This document shows positions 1 to 7,461 of a DNA stretch of 31,842 bases, piece by piece. The position numbers and the translations under genes are program-made. This DNA is from JACCUZ01 sp038246575 (GTDB taxonomy: Bacteria; Actinomycetota; Actinomycetes; JACCUZ01). The stretch is from NCBI GenBank assembly GCA_038246575.1, contig JBBRVU010000027.1, forward strand, positions 1-31,842. The letters run 5' to 3'. Below the pieces are notes generated by a model, which worked only from the letters and a program-made list of their open reading frames with translations, was not told the origin of the DNA and did no database searches. Within the stretch, counting starts at the first letter, position 1. Each line of letters begins with the position of its first letter.

Positions 1-626
1 AGCAGCACCACGTCCGCGCCGCCGACCGGCGCCGGGACCAGACCGGCGCACTGGTCGAGGTTCGCCAGCAGGGCCCGGTGGCTGAGCATCGCGGCGCGGG
101 GCGTGCCGCTGGTGCCGGAGGTGAACAGCAGCACCGCCAGGTCCTCACCGGCACCCGTCGCGGTCACCTTCCCCGTGGACCGGCCCTGCGCGACCAGGGA
201 CTCGAGCCCGGCCGGGTCGACCAGGACGCGGTGGGTGCCGGCGACCGCCTCTTCAGCGACCGGCGTCGTGGCGTCGTCGCAGACGATCGCCCTGGCAGCC
301 GAGGCGCCGAGCATCCCGGCCAGCTCGGGTGCGGTGTAGCCGGTGTTGACGGGCACCGCCACCAGCCCTGCCCGCAGCAGACCGACGTACGCCGTGAGGA
401 ACGCGGGGGTGTTCGACAACATGAGGGCGACCCGGTCGCCCGTCCGCAGGCCGAGCCCCTCGCGCAGGCCCGCGGCCGCAGCATCCACAGCCGCGTCGAA
501 CGCGCTCCAGGTGAGCACGGACTCGGTCTCCGGGCCGGTGACGTGCACCAGGGCCGGATGGTCCGGCACGCGCTCGCCTGCGGCGCGGACCAGGTCAGCA
601 AGGTTGCCGACACGGGGCACAGGCAC
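1..626 (-). CDS. Acyl-CoA synthetase (AMP-binding), N-terminal part
   Basis: This gene reads leftward off the window, so only about 208 N-terminal residues are visible. The family activates a carboxylic acid with ATP to an acyl-adenylate and transfers it to CoA; the substrate cannot be told. The visible part has the usual adenylate-forming N-domain pattern (LTWSAFDAAVDAAAAGL, then RTGDRVALMLSNTPAF, then GLLRAGLVAVPVNTGY). It ends with the P-loop-like AMP-binding signature FTSGTSGTPRAAMLSH near residue 175. I chose GTG at 626 because GGGAGG lies about 7 bases upstream and an in-frame stop lies a little further up. It is divergent from the HAD gene, with 64 bp between starts. The C-terminal lid domain is outside the window. 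Confidence 0.9.
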   Translation of the reverse strand, partial: MPVPRVGNLADLVRAAGERVPDHPALVHVTGPETESVLTWSAFDAAVDAAAAGLREGLGLRTGDRVALMLSNTPAFLTAYVGLLRAGLVAVPVNTGYTAPELAGMLGASAARAIVCDDATTPVAEEAVAGTHRVLVDPAGLESLVAQGRSTGKVTATGAGEDLAVLLFTSGTSGTPRAAMLSHRALLANLDQCAGLVPAPVGGADVVL

Positions 627-675
627 CGCGACAGCCTCCCACAGGGAGCTACCGCTCAGGCCACGTCGCAGGCCC

Positions 676-681
676 TACGCT
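676..681 (+). promoter_or_regulatory. Possible -10 box for the HAD phosphatase gene
   Basis: TACGCT fits the actinobacterial -10 pattern TANNNT and lies 9 bases before the ATG at 691. There is no Shine-Dalgarno sequence, so the transcript could be nearly leaderless. No convincing -35 is visible. Confidence 0.3.
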
Positions 682-690
682 GACCCGGCC

Positions 691-1473
691 ATGTCCACTC
701 CGGCCGCTGCGTTCTTCGACGTCGACAACACCGTGATGCGCGGAGCGTCGATCTACCACCTCGCGCGCGGGCTGTACGCCCGGGACTTCTTCACCCTCCG
801 CGACCTCGGGCACTTCGCCTGGGAGCAGGCCAGGTTCCGCCTGGTCGGACGCGAGAACGTGCAGACGATGACCGAGGCCCGCGAGACCGCACTGCGCTTC
901 GCTGCCGGGCACACCGTGGCCGAGCTGCGGATCATCGGCGAGGAGGTGTTCGACGAGGTCATGGCTGCCAAGGTGTGGCCGGGGACCCGGGCGCTGGCGC
1001 AGATGCACCTCGACGCGGGTCAGCGGGTCTGGCTGGTCACCGCGACCCCGGTCGAGGTGGCAACCGTCATCGCGTCGCGGCTCGGCCTGACCGGCGCACT
1101 CGGCACCGTGGCCGAGACCGTCGACGGGGTCTACACCGGCCGGCTGGTGGGCGACATCCTGCACGGGACCGCCAAGGCCGCTGCGGTGCGCTCGCTCGCC
1201 GAGCTGGAGGGACTCGACCTGGGCGCCTGCTCGGCGTACTCCGACTCGGCCAACGACATCCCACTGCTGTCGCTGGTGGGCCACCCGTGCGCGGTCAACC
1301 CCGACTCGACGCTGCGATCCCATGCGCGCGCACACGGCTGGCGGATCCGGGACTACCGCACGGGGCGCCGGGCGGTCACCGTGGGCGTTCCCAGCGCAGC
1401 GGCGCTCGGGGCGGCAGTCGGGGCCGTGGCGGCTGCCGTGTCCGCGCGACGTCGGGACAAGTCCTCGACCTAG
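691..1473 (+). CDS. HAD-IB family hydrolase, SerB1-like phosphatase
   Basis: The predicted 260-residue cytosolic phosphatase belongs to HAD subfamily IB, whose members include phosphoserine phosphatases. Motif I is FFDVDNT (nucleophile D10, acid/base D12), motif II is VTATP, and motif IV is YSDSANDIPLL with the metal-binding aspartates. The cap region after residue 20 (YHLARGLYARDFF, FAWEQARFRLVG) is the helical type found in SerB1-like proteins. The C-terminus has an Ala/Val-rich stretch (ALGAAVGAVAAAV) followed by RRR, which could be a weak membrane anchor. In M. tuberculosis SerB1 (Rv0505c) lies just beyond the epimerase/acyltransferase genes, and this gene has a comparable position here. 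Substrate is not determined. The upstream extension of the reading frame overlaps the divergent synthetase gene and is not coding. Confidence 0.88.
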   Translation: MSTPAAAFFDVDNTVMRGASIYHLARGLYARDFFTLRDLGHFAWEQARFRLVGRENVQTMTEARETALRFAAGHTVAELRIIGEEVFDEVMAAKVWPGTRALAQMHLDAGQRVWLVTATPVEVATVIASRLGLTGALGTVAETVDGVYTGRLVGDILHGTAKAAAVRSLAELEGLDLGACSAYSDSANDIPLLSLVGHPCAVNPDSTLRSHARAHGWRIRDYRTGRRAVTVGVPSAAALGAAVGAVAAAVSARRRDKSST

Positions 1474-1490
1474 ACCGGACACAGCGGGAT

Positions 1491-1520
1491 TTGGTCGGGT
1501 GGAATCGCGCGGTCTACCCT
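1491..1520 (+). promoter_or_regulatory. Putative promoter of the bldN-like sigma gene
   Basis: TTGGTC (1491-1496) and TACCCT (1515-1520) are separated by 18 bp, a plausible housekeeping promoter. Transcription would start near 1527, leaving about 70 bases of leader before the GTG at 1600. The -10 overlaps the left arm of a 9-bp inverted repeat. Confidence 0.45.
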
Positions 1521-1567
1521 CATCGCGCCGATCGAGACGTTCGTCACACCGGATGTCGGGGTAGACC
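1511..1567. repeat. 9-bp inverted repeat around the sigma-gene promoter
   Basis: GGTCTACCC (1511-1519) and its exact reverse complement GGGTAGACC (1559-1567) flank 39 bases. The left arm overlaps the putative -10 hexamer and the right arm falls in the leader. This suits a paired operator better than an RNA hairpin, because the left arm would not be transcribed from that promoter. Confidence 0.5.
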
Positions 1568-1599
1568 CGCGGGATTCGTCCCTGCCGGAGGGAGGCCTG

Positions 1600-2319
1600 G
1601 TGCTCGGTTCCGTGGTGCTCGCGCCGCTGCCGGCTGCTGGCCTTCCCGGGCTCGCGGAGCTGCGGGCCCTGGTCGCCCAGGAGCTGGGCATCGCCTGGGC
1701 CGCCGCGTCCGGCCCGGCCCGCACCGGACGACCACCTGGCTCCGGCCCCGCTGACGGCGAGGACCCGGAGAAGACCCGGATCGGCGCCCTCGTCACGTTG
1801 GCTCAGCAAGGTGATGCCGAGGCTTTCGGGCAGGTCTATGACGCGTACGTCGACTCGATCTACCGCTACCTCTACTACCGGGTGGGGTCGCACCCGGTGG
1901 CCGAGGACCTGACCTCGGAGACCTTCCTGCGCGCGCTTCGCCGCATCGACTCCTTCACCTGGCAGGGCAAGGACATCGGGGCCTGGTTCGTCACCATTGC
2001 TCGCAACCTGGTGACCGACCACGTCAAGTCCAGTCGCTTCAAGCTCGAGGTGACCACGGCCGAGATGCTCGACGCCGACCGGGCCGACGACGGCATCGAG
2101 GACGAGGTCCTGGGTCGGCTGCAGAGCGAGGTGCTCGTCGACGCGATCCACCAGCTGAAGTCCGAGCAGCAGGAATGCATCGTGCTGCGGTTCCTGCAGG
2201 GCCTGTCGATCGCGGAGACAGCCGCCGTCCTGGACCGTTCCGAGGGCGCCGTCAAGCAGCTGCAGCTGCGGGCGGTCCGGGCACTGGCCAAGATCATTCC
2301 GCAGCGATCACCGGCATGA
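1600..2319 (+). CDS. bldN: BldN-family ECF RNA polymerase sigma factor
   Basis: This is a 239-residue group 4 sigma factor. Region sigma-2 spans about residues 65-145 (DAEAFGQVYDAYVDSIYRY, AEDLTSETFLRALRRI, IGAWFVTIARNLVTDH). Region sigma-4 spans about 177-232 (QQECIVLRFLQGLSIAETA, then SEGAVKQLQLRAVRAL as the DNA-recognition helix). An N-terminal extension of about 60 residues precedes sigma-2; Streptomyces BldN also has an N-terminal extension, removed by proteolysis. GTG 1600 is chosen because GGAGGGAGG lies just upstream. The next gene encodes a DUF5667 membrane protein, as expected for an anti-sigma partner. The bS22/epimerase/HTH cluster nearby matches the bldN region of Streptomyces as I remember it. 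The subfamily name is inference; the ECF assignment is firm. Confidence 0.85.
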   Translation: MLGSVVLAPLPAAGLPGLAELRALVAQELGIAWAAASGPARTGRPPGSGPADGEDPEKTRIGALVTLAQQGDAEAFGQVYDAYVDSIYRYLYYRVGSHPVAEDLTSETFLRALRRIDSFTWQGKDIGAWFVTIARNLVTDHVKSSRFKLEVTTAEMLDADRADDGIEDEVLGRLQSEVLVDAIHQLKSEQQECIVLRFLQGLSIAETAAVLDRSEGAVKQLQLRAVRALAKIIPQRSPA

Positions 2320-2446
2320 TCGAAATGTCCGGAGGAGCCGTGACCACCGGTTGCGGCCGTCGTTGTCAGGTCGGAGCGGCGATGAGGACCCGCTCGACCG
2401 ACAGCGGTGGGACGCACGCGCAAGGGGGTGCAGGGGGTTGACCCGA

Positions 2447-3730
2447 GTGACCGACTGGGCAGCCGGTGTGCCCGGCGCCGGGCGCCAGGCCCGGGAGTTC
2501 GACGAGCTCCTCACCGCGCACCGGGTCCCTGCCGATCACGTCCTGGCGCCGCTGGTCACCCTGGCCCACGCCCTCCAACCGGGCGCGCAAGCTGCTGCTC
2601 CCGCCCCCGAGTTCCGGGCCGCCCTCCGGGAGCGGTTGCTCGCCGAGACCGCCCGACGTCCGATCGTGGTCCCGGCCCCCCGTCAGCCCGCCGAGCAGGC
2701 TCCGGAGCGCACTCCAGGCACCCGGTTGCGCCATGCCGCCGCCGCCGTTGCTGCACTCTCCCTCGTCGCGGGCGCCGGCGCGGCCGCCGCCAGCACCCGA
2801 GCCCTGCCGGGCGACCCGCTCTACGGCCTCAAGCGCGGGATCGAGGCTGCCCAGCTCGCCGTGGCGGGCTCCGACCTCTCCCGTGGCCGCGAGCTGCTCG
2901 AGCAGGCCGATGCCCGGCTCGGGGAGGCCGAGCGCCTCGCCGCCTCCGAGGCCGGCTCCGAGGCCGCGACCCGGGCCCGGATCGCCGAGCCGCTGCGTGA
3001 CCTTGACGCCGACACGACCGCCGGTGCGCAGGCGCTCACCGACTCCTACCGCGCCACCGGCGACGCCGAGCCGATGCAGATCCTCGACCGGTTCGTCGTC
3101 GGGGCCAGCGAGCGTCTCGAGGACCTCCTCGTCGTGCTCGACCCTCCCCTTCGCGAGCAGGTCAAATCGACCCTGGACGGCCTCGCCAAGATCAGGACCG
3201 GCACCGGTGCAGTGCTGGCCGGCAGCGCCACGTCTGGCTTCCGCAGCATCGAGCAGGCGGCCGGCGGCGGGGCCATCGGAGCGGCCGTTGATGACGGCTG
3301 GGCCATGAGCCGCGGCGACCCCGGCCGCTCGGGCCAGGGAGCGACCGGCGCGGGTCGCGCTGGATCCGGGGGCGCCGTGGAGTCCGTCACCGACGCGGGT
3401 CAGACCACGGCACCGCTGACCGATGCCGTGGGCGGCGCGACCGACACCCTCACCGGACCGGTCACAGGGTCTGGCTCTTCCCGTTCCGGTGGTTCCGGCT
3501 CGACCGGCGGGACCGGGCGGGTGCTAAAGCCCGGACCGGTCACCGCGACCGCGGCGCCGCTGCCCAGGGTCACCCCGGCCCCCGTCAGCTCACCGCTGCC
3601 GAGCGTTGCCCCGGCGCCAGTGGGCTCCCCGGTGCCCACCGTCACTGCCCTGCCGACCGCAACTGCCCTGCCGACGGCCAGCGCCCCGGCCGTCGGCTGC
3701 GTCCCCGTGCCGCCGCTCACCAGCTGCTGA
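2447..3730 (+). CDS. DUF5667 membrane protein, probable anti-sigma partner
   Basis: The 427-residue protein has an N-terminal cytoplasmic part (1-92), one membrane span (about 95-115, Ala/Leu/Val-rich), and a DUF5667-type segment opening with LPGDPLYGLKRGIEAAQLA. A helical region follows (SRGRELLEQADARLGEAERL, VVGASERLEDLLVVL). The C-terminus is a long Gly/Ser then Pro/Thr/Ala/Val-rich tail ending in CVPVPPLTSC, probably outside the cell. It follows the sigma gene by 127 bp and is likely co-transcribed, so a role in holding or releasing the sigma factor is inferred, by analogy with RsbN. The start is uncertain: GTG 2447 has GGGGG nine bases upstream, while TTG 2438 is an alternative adding three residues. 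The gene ends one base before the convergent acyltransferase gene. Confidence 0.75.
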   Translation: MTDWAAGVPGAGRQAREFDELLTAHRVPADHVLAPLVTLAHALQPGAQAAAPAPEFRAALRERLLAETARRPIVVPAPRQPAEQAPERTPGTRLRHAAAAVAALSLVAGAGAAAASTRALPGDPLYGLKRGIEAAQLAVAGSDLSRGRELLEQADARLGEAERLAASEAGSEAATRARIAEPLRDLDADTTAGAQALTDSYRATGDAEPMQILDRFVVGASERLEDLLVVLDPPLREQVKSTLDGLAKIRTGTGAVLAGSATSGFRSIEQAAGGGAIGAAVDDGWAMSRGDPGRSGQGATGAGRAGSGGAVESVTDAGQTTAPLTDAVGGATDTLTGPVTGSGSSRSGGSGSTGGTGRVLKPGPVTATAAPLPRVTPAPVSSPLPSVAPAPVGSPVPTVTALPTATALPTASAPAVGCVPVPPLTSC

Positions 3731-3731
3731 C

Positions 3732-4790
3732 TCAGAAGAAGATCGACCGGCGGGCCATCAGCAACCGGTAGAGCGTGTGCTGGATGGTCTCGCGCACCTG
3801 GTCGGTGAGGTTGAACACCAGCATGGGGTCGTCCGCGGCGCCCTCGCCGTACTCCTCGGTGGGGATCGGCTCGCCGAACTCGATGATCCACTTGCTCGGC
3901 AACGGGACCAGGCCCAACGGTCCCAGCCAGGGGAAGGTCGGCGTGACCGGCACGTAGGGCAGCCCGAGCAGCCGCGCCAGCGTCTTGACGTTGCCCAGGA
4001 TCGGGTAGATCTCCTCGGCGCCGACGATCGAGACGGGAACGATGGGTGCCCTCGTACGCAGGGCTGCCGACACGAAGCCGCCGCGGCCGAAGCGTTGCAG
4101 CTTGTAGCGCTCGGAGAACGGCTTCCCGATGCCCTTGAAGCCCTCCGGCCAGACCCCGACCAGCTCGCCCTTGGTGAGCAGCCGCTCGGCATCGGCGTTG
4201 CAGGCCAACGTGGTGCCGGACTTGCGAGCCAGCTCGCTGATCAGCGGCGTCTGGAAGACCAGGTCGGCGCCGAGCATCCGCAGGTGCCGGCGAGCGGGGT
4301 GGTGGTTGAGCAGCGCGACCTGGGTCATGATCGAGTCCAGCGGGATGGTGCCCGAGTGGTTGGCCACGATCAGCGCGCCACCCTCGGCGGGGACGTTCTC
4401 CAGGCCTCGCAGCTCGACCCGGAAGTAGTGGTCGTAGAGCGGGCGCATCATCGCCAGGAGAACGTGCTCGGTGAGCTCCGCGTCGAAGCCGAACTCGTCG
4501 ACCTCCACGTCACCGGTCAGCCGGCGACGGACGAACGCCAGCCCCGCCGCGACCTTGCGCTCCCAGTCCGGGGCGAGGCCCTCCGGTGCGACACCGTCCG
4601 CCGTGGCGTCCTCCGCCACGGGCGGACCGTCCGGTGCTGCAGTGTCCTCGATCAGCGGGGTGCCCCGACGCCGGCCGCGCTGGCCCTTGGCCCGGGAGGC
4701 GCCTACGGCAACGGCGTCGGCCGCACTCGCGGAGGGACGCCGGGACGGGCGACCCCCGTCGTCGATCGGGATGACCCGGGCGTCAGGCAC
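3732..4790 (-). CDS. Lysophospholipid acyltransferase family protein (Rv0502-like)
   Basis: The 352-residue protein has a disordered, charged N-terminus (1-75) and a PlsC-type acyltransferase domain from about residue 115. Visible blocks are ALIVANHSGTIPLDS (H145, D152), VWPEGFKGIGKPFSERYKL, GRGGFVSAALRTRAPIVPV and IIEFGEPIPTEEY. The family transfers an acyl group to a glycerolipid or related acceptor at the membrane. Six residues separate the motif histidine and aspartate instead of the usual four, which, with the EGFKG block, suggests the MGAT-like branch. GTG 4790 overlaps the epimerase stop by 8 bases, with GGAG eight bases upstream, so translation is probably coupled. The order HTH-bS22-epimerase-acyltransferase matches Rv0500A-Rv0502 of M. 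tuberculosis. The acceptor is unknown. Confidence 0.85.
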   Translation of the reverse strand: MPDARVIPIDDGGRPSRRPSASAADAVAVGASRAKGQRGRRRGTPLIEDTAAPDGPPVAEDATADGVAPEGLAPDWERKVAAGLAFVRRRLTGDVEVDEFGFDAELTEHVLLAMMRPLYDHYFRVELRGLENVPAEGGALIVANHSGTIPLDSIMTQVALLNHHPARRHLRMLGADLVFQTPLISELARKSGTTLACNADAERLLTKGELVGVWPEGFKGIGKPFSERYKLQRFGRGGFVSAALRTRAPIVPVSIVGAEEIYPILGNVKTLARLLGLPYVPVTPTFPWLGPLGLVPLPSKWIIEFGEPIPTEEYGEGAADDPMLVFNLTDQVRETIQHTLYRLLMARRSIFF

Positions 4791-5814
4791 GGGATCCGCT
4801 CCAGGGCATCGCGGCCAGCACTGCATGCTCCACGGCTGACACGGTGTCGGCCGACAGCGGTCCGCGCAAGCCCTGCTGGTTGACGAAGTCGTCGAAGGCC
4901 GCGCGGGTGCTGTAGTGCGGGGTGATGCCCATGACCTGCTGCAGCCGGGACGTGTCGACCACCCGGCCGTAGGTGAGGAACCGGATCTGCTCCGGGGAGA
5001 AGTCGGCGACACCGAGCCGCCGCAGCGCCTGCCCGATCCACGGGGCTGCCGGTTGCGGAAGCGGAAGTGACGGGCGCCCGGTACGGCGGATCGCCTGGGA
5101 CAACGTCATGACACCGGGTCCGGCGACGTTGAACGTCCCGGGATAGTCGCTCATCGTGGCGCGCCACAACACCTCGAGGCCGTCGCGCTCGTGCACGAAC
5201 TGAAGCCGAGGGTCGAAGCCCAGCACGGTGGGCACGACGGGCAGCGAGAAGTACGCGGTCAGCGCCGTCTGCATCCGAGGCCCCACGAAGTTGGCGAACC
5301 GCAGCGTCGTCACGTCGACATCGGGGCGCCGACGGGCGAAGCCGCGGACGTAACCCTCGACCTCGGCCGAGTCCTTCGCGTAGCCGCTGCTCGCCAGGGC
5401 GTTCGGCTCCTGGTCCTCGGTGAACATCGCAAGGTCCAGCGGCGACGACCCGTAGACGGCGGTGGAGGACTTGACGACCAGCTTGGCCACGCTGGGCGCT
5501 TTCTGGCAGGCGGCCAGCAGCTGCATGGTGCCGATGACGTTGATCTCTTTCATCATCGCCCGGCCACCGGCGTCGCGCGGCGTGGCCAGCACGGCCATGT
5601 GCACGACCGTGTCCACCTCGGCCTGCGAGATCACCTTGCCGATGACCGGGTTGCGGATGTCCGCCCGCACGAACTCGGCGTCACCGAGGTCCTGCTTGGG
5701 CGGCACGGCGTCCACGCCGATCACGCGCGTGACGTCGGGGTCGGCCTGCAGCAACTGCGCGAAGCGACCGCCGAGGTAGCGCGAGACCCCGGTCACCATC
5801 ACGACCCGAGCCAC
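4783..5814 (-). CDS. SDR-family NAD-dependent epimerase/dehydratase (Rv0501/GalE2-like)
   Basis: This 343-residue extended short-chain dehydrogenase has an N-terminal Rossmann motif (VTGVSRYLGGRFAQ, variant of TGxxGxxG), an acidic residue after strand 2 (GVDAVP) typical of NAD binding, and the conserved KSSTAVYGSS and LRFANFVGPR blocks. The catalytic tyrosine appears as GYAKDSAE (Y145, K147), so lysine is at +2 rather than the canonical +4 of YxxxK. This may reflect altered chemistry or a non-enzymatic role. The start is an ATG ten bases after the bS22 stop, in an operon with bS22 and the downstream acyltransferase. It is named a sugar epimerase in other genomes by homology only; the substrate is not shown here. 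Confidence 0.88.
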   Translation of the reverse strand: MARVVMVTGVSRYLGGRFAQLLQADPDVTRVIGVDAVPPKQDLGDAEFVRADIRNPVIGKVISQAEVDTVVHMAVLATPRDAGGRAMMKEINVIGTMQLLAACQKAPSVAKLVVKSSTAVYGSSPLDLAMFTEDQEPNALASSGYAKDSAEVEGYVRGFARRRPDVDVTTLRFANFVGPRMQTALTAYFSLPVVPTVLGFDPRLQFVHERDGLEVLWRATMSDYPGTFNVAGPGVMTLSQAIRRTGRPSLPLPQPAAPWIGQALRRLGVADFSPEQIRFLTYGRVVDTSRLQQVMGITPHYSTRAAFDDFVNQQGLRGPLSADTVSAVEHAVLAAMPWSGSRA

Positions 5815-5824
5815 GCTGGCGGGC

Positions 5825-5923
5825 CTACTTCTTGTTGCGGCGCTGGACGCGGGTCTTCTTCAGCAGCTTGCGGTGCTTCTTCTTGGCCATGCGCTTGCGG
5901 CGCTTCTTGATGACGGAACCCAC
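5825..5923 (-). CDS. Ribosomal small-subunit protein bS22
   Basis: A 32-residue, extremely basic peptide (MGSVIKKRRKRMAKKKHRKL followed by LKKTRVQRRNKK). It matches the actinobacterial bS22 protein (Rv0500B type, AURKAIP1/COX24-like family), which binds 16S rRNA. The start is GTG at 5923 with GAAGG six bases upstream. It lies between the HTH gene and the epimerase gene, exactly as in mycobacteria. The gene is too short for most gene finders, but composition and position leave little doubt. Confidence 0.93.
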   Translation of the reverse strand: MGSVIKKRRKRMAKKKHRKLLKKTRVQRRNKK

Positions 5924-5959
5924 AGAAGACCTTCGTTCGAGGGGGAGGTGCAGAGCGCC

Positions 5960-6202
5960 CTACCCTACCTGCAGGGGCGGCCGGCTCCATTCCTGGCGGC
6001 AGAACGTGACCTCCGAGTTCGAGAACACCTGCCCGGACCCGTTCTCGGCCCCGGCATCCCAGGGCGCCGACGGCTCGGTCACCGCACTGCCGGCCGGCTT
6101 CGGCGACGGGACGCACACAGTCTCGGTGCCGTTCGCCTTGACCGCGACCGACGCCGGCTGGCCGGACCAGGTGCAGAAGTCGAGGCCCCGGTCACCCTTC
6201 AC
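5960..6202 (-). CDS. Possible small protein, unknown function
   Basis: An 80-residue frame fills most of the 308-bp space between the HTH gene and bS22. About 90% of its third positions are G or C, which looks like coding sequence. It contains three cysteines (FCTW, VCVPS, FCRQEW). It has no signal peptide or membrane span, and I recognise no domain. The only start, GTG 6202, sits inside a strong terminator-like hairpin and has no ribosome site, which argues against translation as drawn. It could be a decayed gene or the remnant of a longer one. Nothing else is apparent in this intergenic space except the hairpin and a possible -10 (TAGGGT) near 5965 for bS22. Confidence 0.25.
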   Translation of the reverse strand: MKGDRGLDFCTWSGQPASVAVKANGTETVCVPSPKPAGSAVTEPSAPWDAGAENGSGQVFSNSEVTFCRQEWSRPPLQVG

Positions 6203-6216
6203 GGGTGGCCGGGGCC
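6184..6216 (-). terminator. Hairpin terminator after the HTH gene
   Basis: GGCCCCGG and CACCC pair with GGGTG and CCGGGGCC around a 4-5 base loop, with one mismatch in the stem. It begins 15 bases after the HTH stop codon. The following minus-strand bases are only weakly T-rich, so it is a GC-rich, U-poor type. Confidence 0.6.
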
Positions 6217-6231
6217 TTCGCGTTCTTGGTG

Positions 6232-6438
6232 CTAGGCAGTCTCGATGTAGGACTGCTCCAGGTAGTCGTGCACCGCCTGTTCCGGCACCCGGTAGGACCG
6301 GCCCACCTGCACGGCCGGGAGCGTCCCGGCGTGCACGAGCCGGTAGACGGTCATCTTCGAGACGCGCATGACCGAGGCAACCTCGGCCACGGTCAGGAAC
6401 TTGACCTCAGCCAACGGACGATCATTCGAACCAGCCAC
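6232..6438 (-). CDS. Excisionase/BldC-like helix-turn-helix protein (Rv0500A-like)
   Basis: A 68-residue protein made almost entirely of a MerR/excisionase-type winged helix. TVAEVASVMRVSKMTVYRLV forms the helix-turn-helix, and GTLPAVQVGRSYRVPEQAV forms the wing and next helix, followed by the tail YLEQSYIETA. It should bind DNA without an effector domain, as BldC-like proteins do. The immediate linkage to bS22, epimerase and acyltransferase is the conserved actinobacterial arrangement. The start is uncertain: GTG 6438 has GAGG eleven bases upstream, and GTG 6459 would add seven residues. A GC-rich terminator follows, so bS22 probably has its own promoter or depends on readthrough. Confidence 0.88.
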   Translation of the reverse strand: MAGSNDRPLAEVKFLTVAEVASVMRVSKMTVYRLVHAGTLPAVQVGRSYRVPEQAVHDYLEQSYIETA

Positions 6439-6651
6439 GACGCACCGAGCCTCTAGCACGTGACGGGCGCCGGCTTCCCCTCCGGCGCGCACCAGGCGTC
6501 ATGCGCTTCGGGGGTCAGGGTAGGGGCGGATGTGCCCCGTGGGAAAGGGGGGACCGGAAACTCGCCTGCTCTGGGCCTGGATTCGCCCCCGATCCGGCCC
6601 GCTGTCGCGCCCCAGCGTCACCCGTTCGGCCCAACCCGTCAGCCCAGGCGG

Positions 6652-7461
6652 TCAGCCGCCCAGTCCCGCGGCGGCGAGCAGGTAGGCCGTCATCGGTGCG
6701 TAGAGGTGGGGCTCGACGTTGTCGTCGAGCGGGACGCTGACCGCCACCAGCCCCTCGTCCTCCCCGACGAAGAGCGCCGGGTCGTTGGAGTCGGCGAACC
6801 CGACGGAGGTCACCCCGGCCTGCCCGGCCGCACCCGCCCAGCCGTGATCGGCGACGACGAGGTCCGGCGGTGACTCACCCGCCTCGGCAAGGGCCGCGAG
6901 GATCGTCTCCATCGGCGCCGGTGAGTGGGTGTGATTGAGCTCGCCGCGGGTGCTGAGGGTCGCCACGTCGAGGATGTAGCGGATCTGCCGCTCGGTGCGG
7001 CCCCCGGGCCAGGTGCTGGTGAGGACGGCGCCGGCTGCGGGAGACAGCAGCGTCACACCGGCCCGCGCCAGCGCGGCGGCGACCGACACGTGCACCGGAA
7101 GCAGGCCGGCGGGGTGACCGGTCGCGACCAGCACCCGGGCGCCCGGGTGGGCCGCGTCCTTGAGGTGCTCGGCCATCCGGTCCAGGCCGTCGAGGGTCAG
7201 GTCCGGGTCGATCCGGTCCGGCCCGTCCAGGTGCGCGGGGTCCGGGGAGACCCCGACCCGGGCCGCCATCAGCGCCAGAACGTCCTCGAACCCCCAGGCC
7301 CGGCTGGGCCGCAGGCCGAACATCGCCTTGGGCAGCCCGTCGGCGAGGAAGCCGTACTTGCGCAGGTTGTCCTCCCGCGGCGTCGCGACATCTCCCGCGA
7401 TGCGGCCGTCGACGAGATGGGCCCGCAGGTCGGCACGGCTCGGCGCCCGCAGCGGGCTCAC
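6652..7461 (-). CDS. Conserved actinobacterial phosphatase-family protein
   Basis: A 269-residue soluble protein. It resembles the family annotated simply as phosphatase in many actinomycetes (PF15698-like), usually found next to AcuC and the HTH/bS22 cluster. Distinct stretches are PREDNLRKYGFLADGLPKAM, LVATGHPAGLLPVHVSVAAA, TRGELNHTHSPAPMETIL and DLVVADHGWAGAAGQAG. The His/Asp-containing TGHP, NHTHS and VADHG motifs could bind metal or phosphate. The substrate is unknown and the family assignment is from memory. Its GTG start overlaps the acuC stop by four bases (GTGA), implying coupled translation and a shared transcript. A gap of 213 bp with no recognisable gene separates it from the HTH gene. 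Confidence 0.65.
   Translation of the reverse strand: MSPLRAPSRADLRAHLVDGRIAGDVATPREDNLRKYGFLADGLPKAMFGLRPSRAWGFEDVLALMAARVGVSPDPAHLDGPDRIDPDLTLDGLDRMAEHLKDAAHPGARVLVATGHPAGLLPVHVSVAAALARAGVTLLSPAAGAVLTSTWPGGRTERQIRYILDVATLSTRGELNHTHSPAPMETILAALAEAGESPPDLVVADHGWAGAAGQAGVTSVGFADSNDPALFVGEDEGLVAVSVPLDDNVEPHLYAPMTAYLLAAAGLGG

Noticed and set aside
343..690. 5' extension of the HAD phosphatase frame
   Set aside because: The part before ATG 691 is Arg/Ser/Pro-rich and antisense to the acyl-CoA synthetase; HAD motif I begins just after ATG 691.
3606..4883. 425-residue plus-strand frame opposite the acyltransferase gene
   Set aside because: Low-complexity Arg/Gln/Gly/Leu composition; the minus strand encodes a clear PlsC-type protein.
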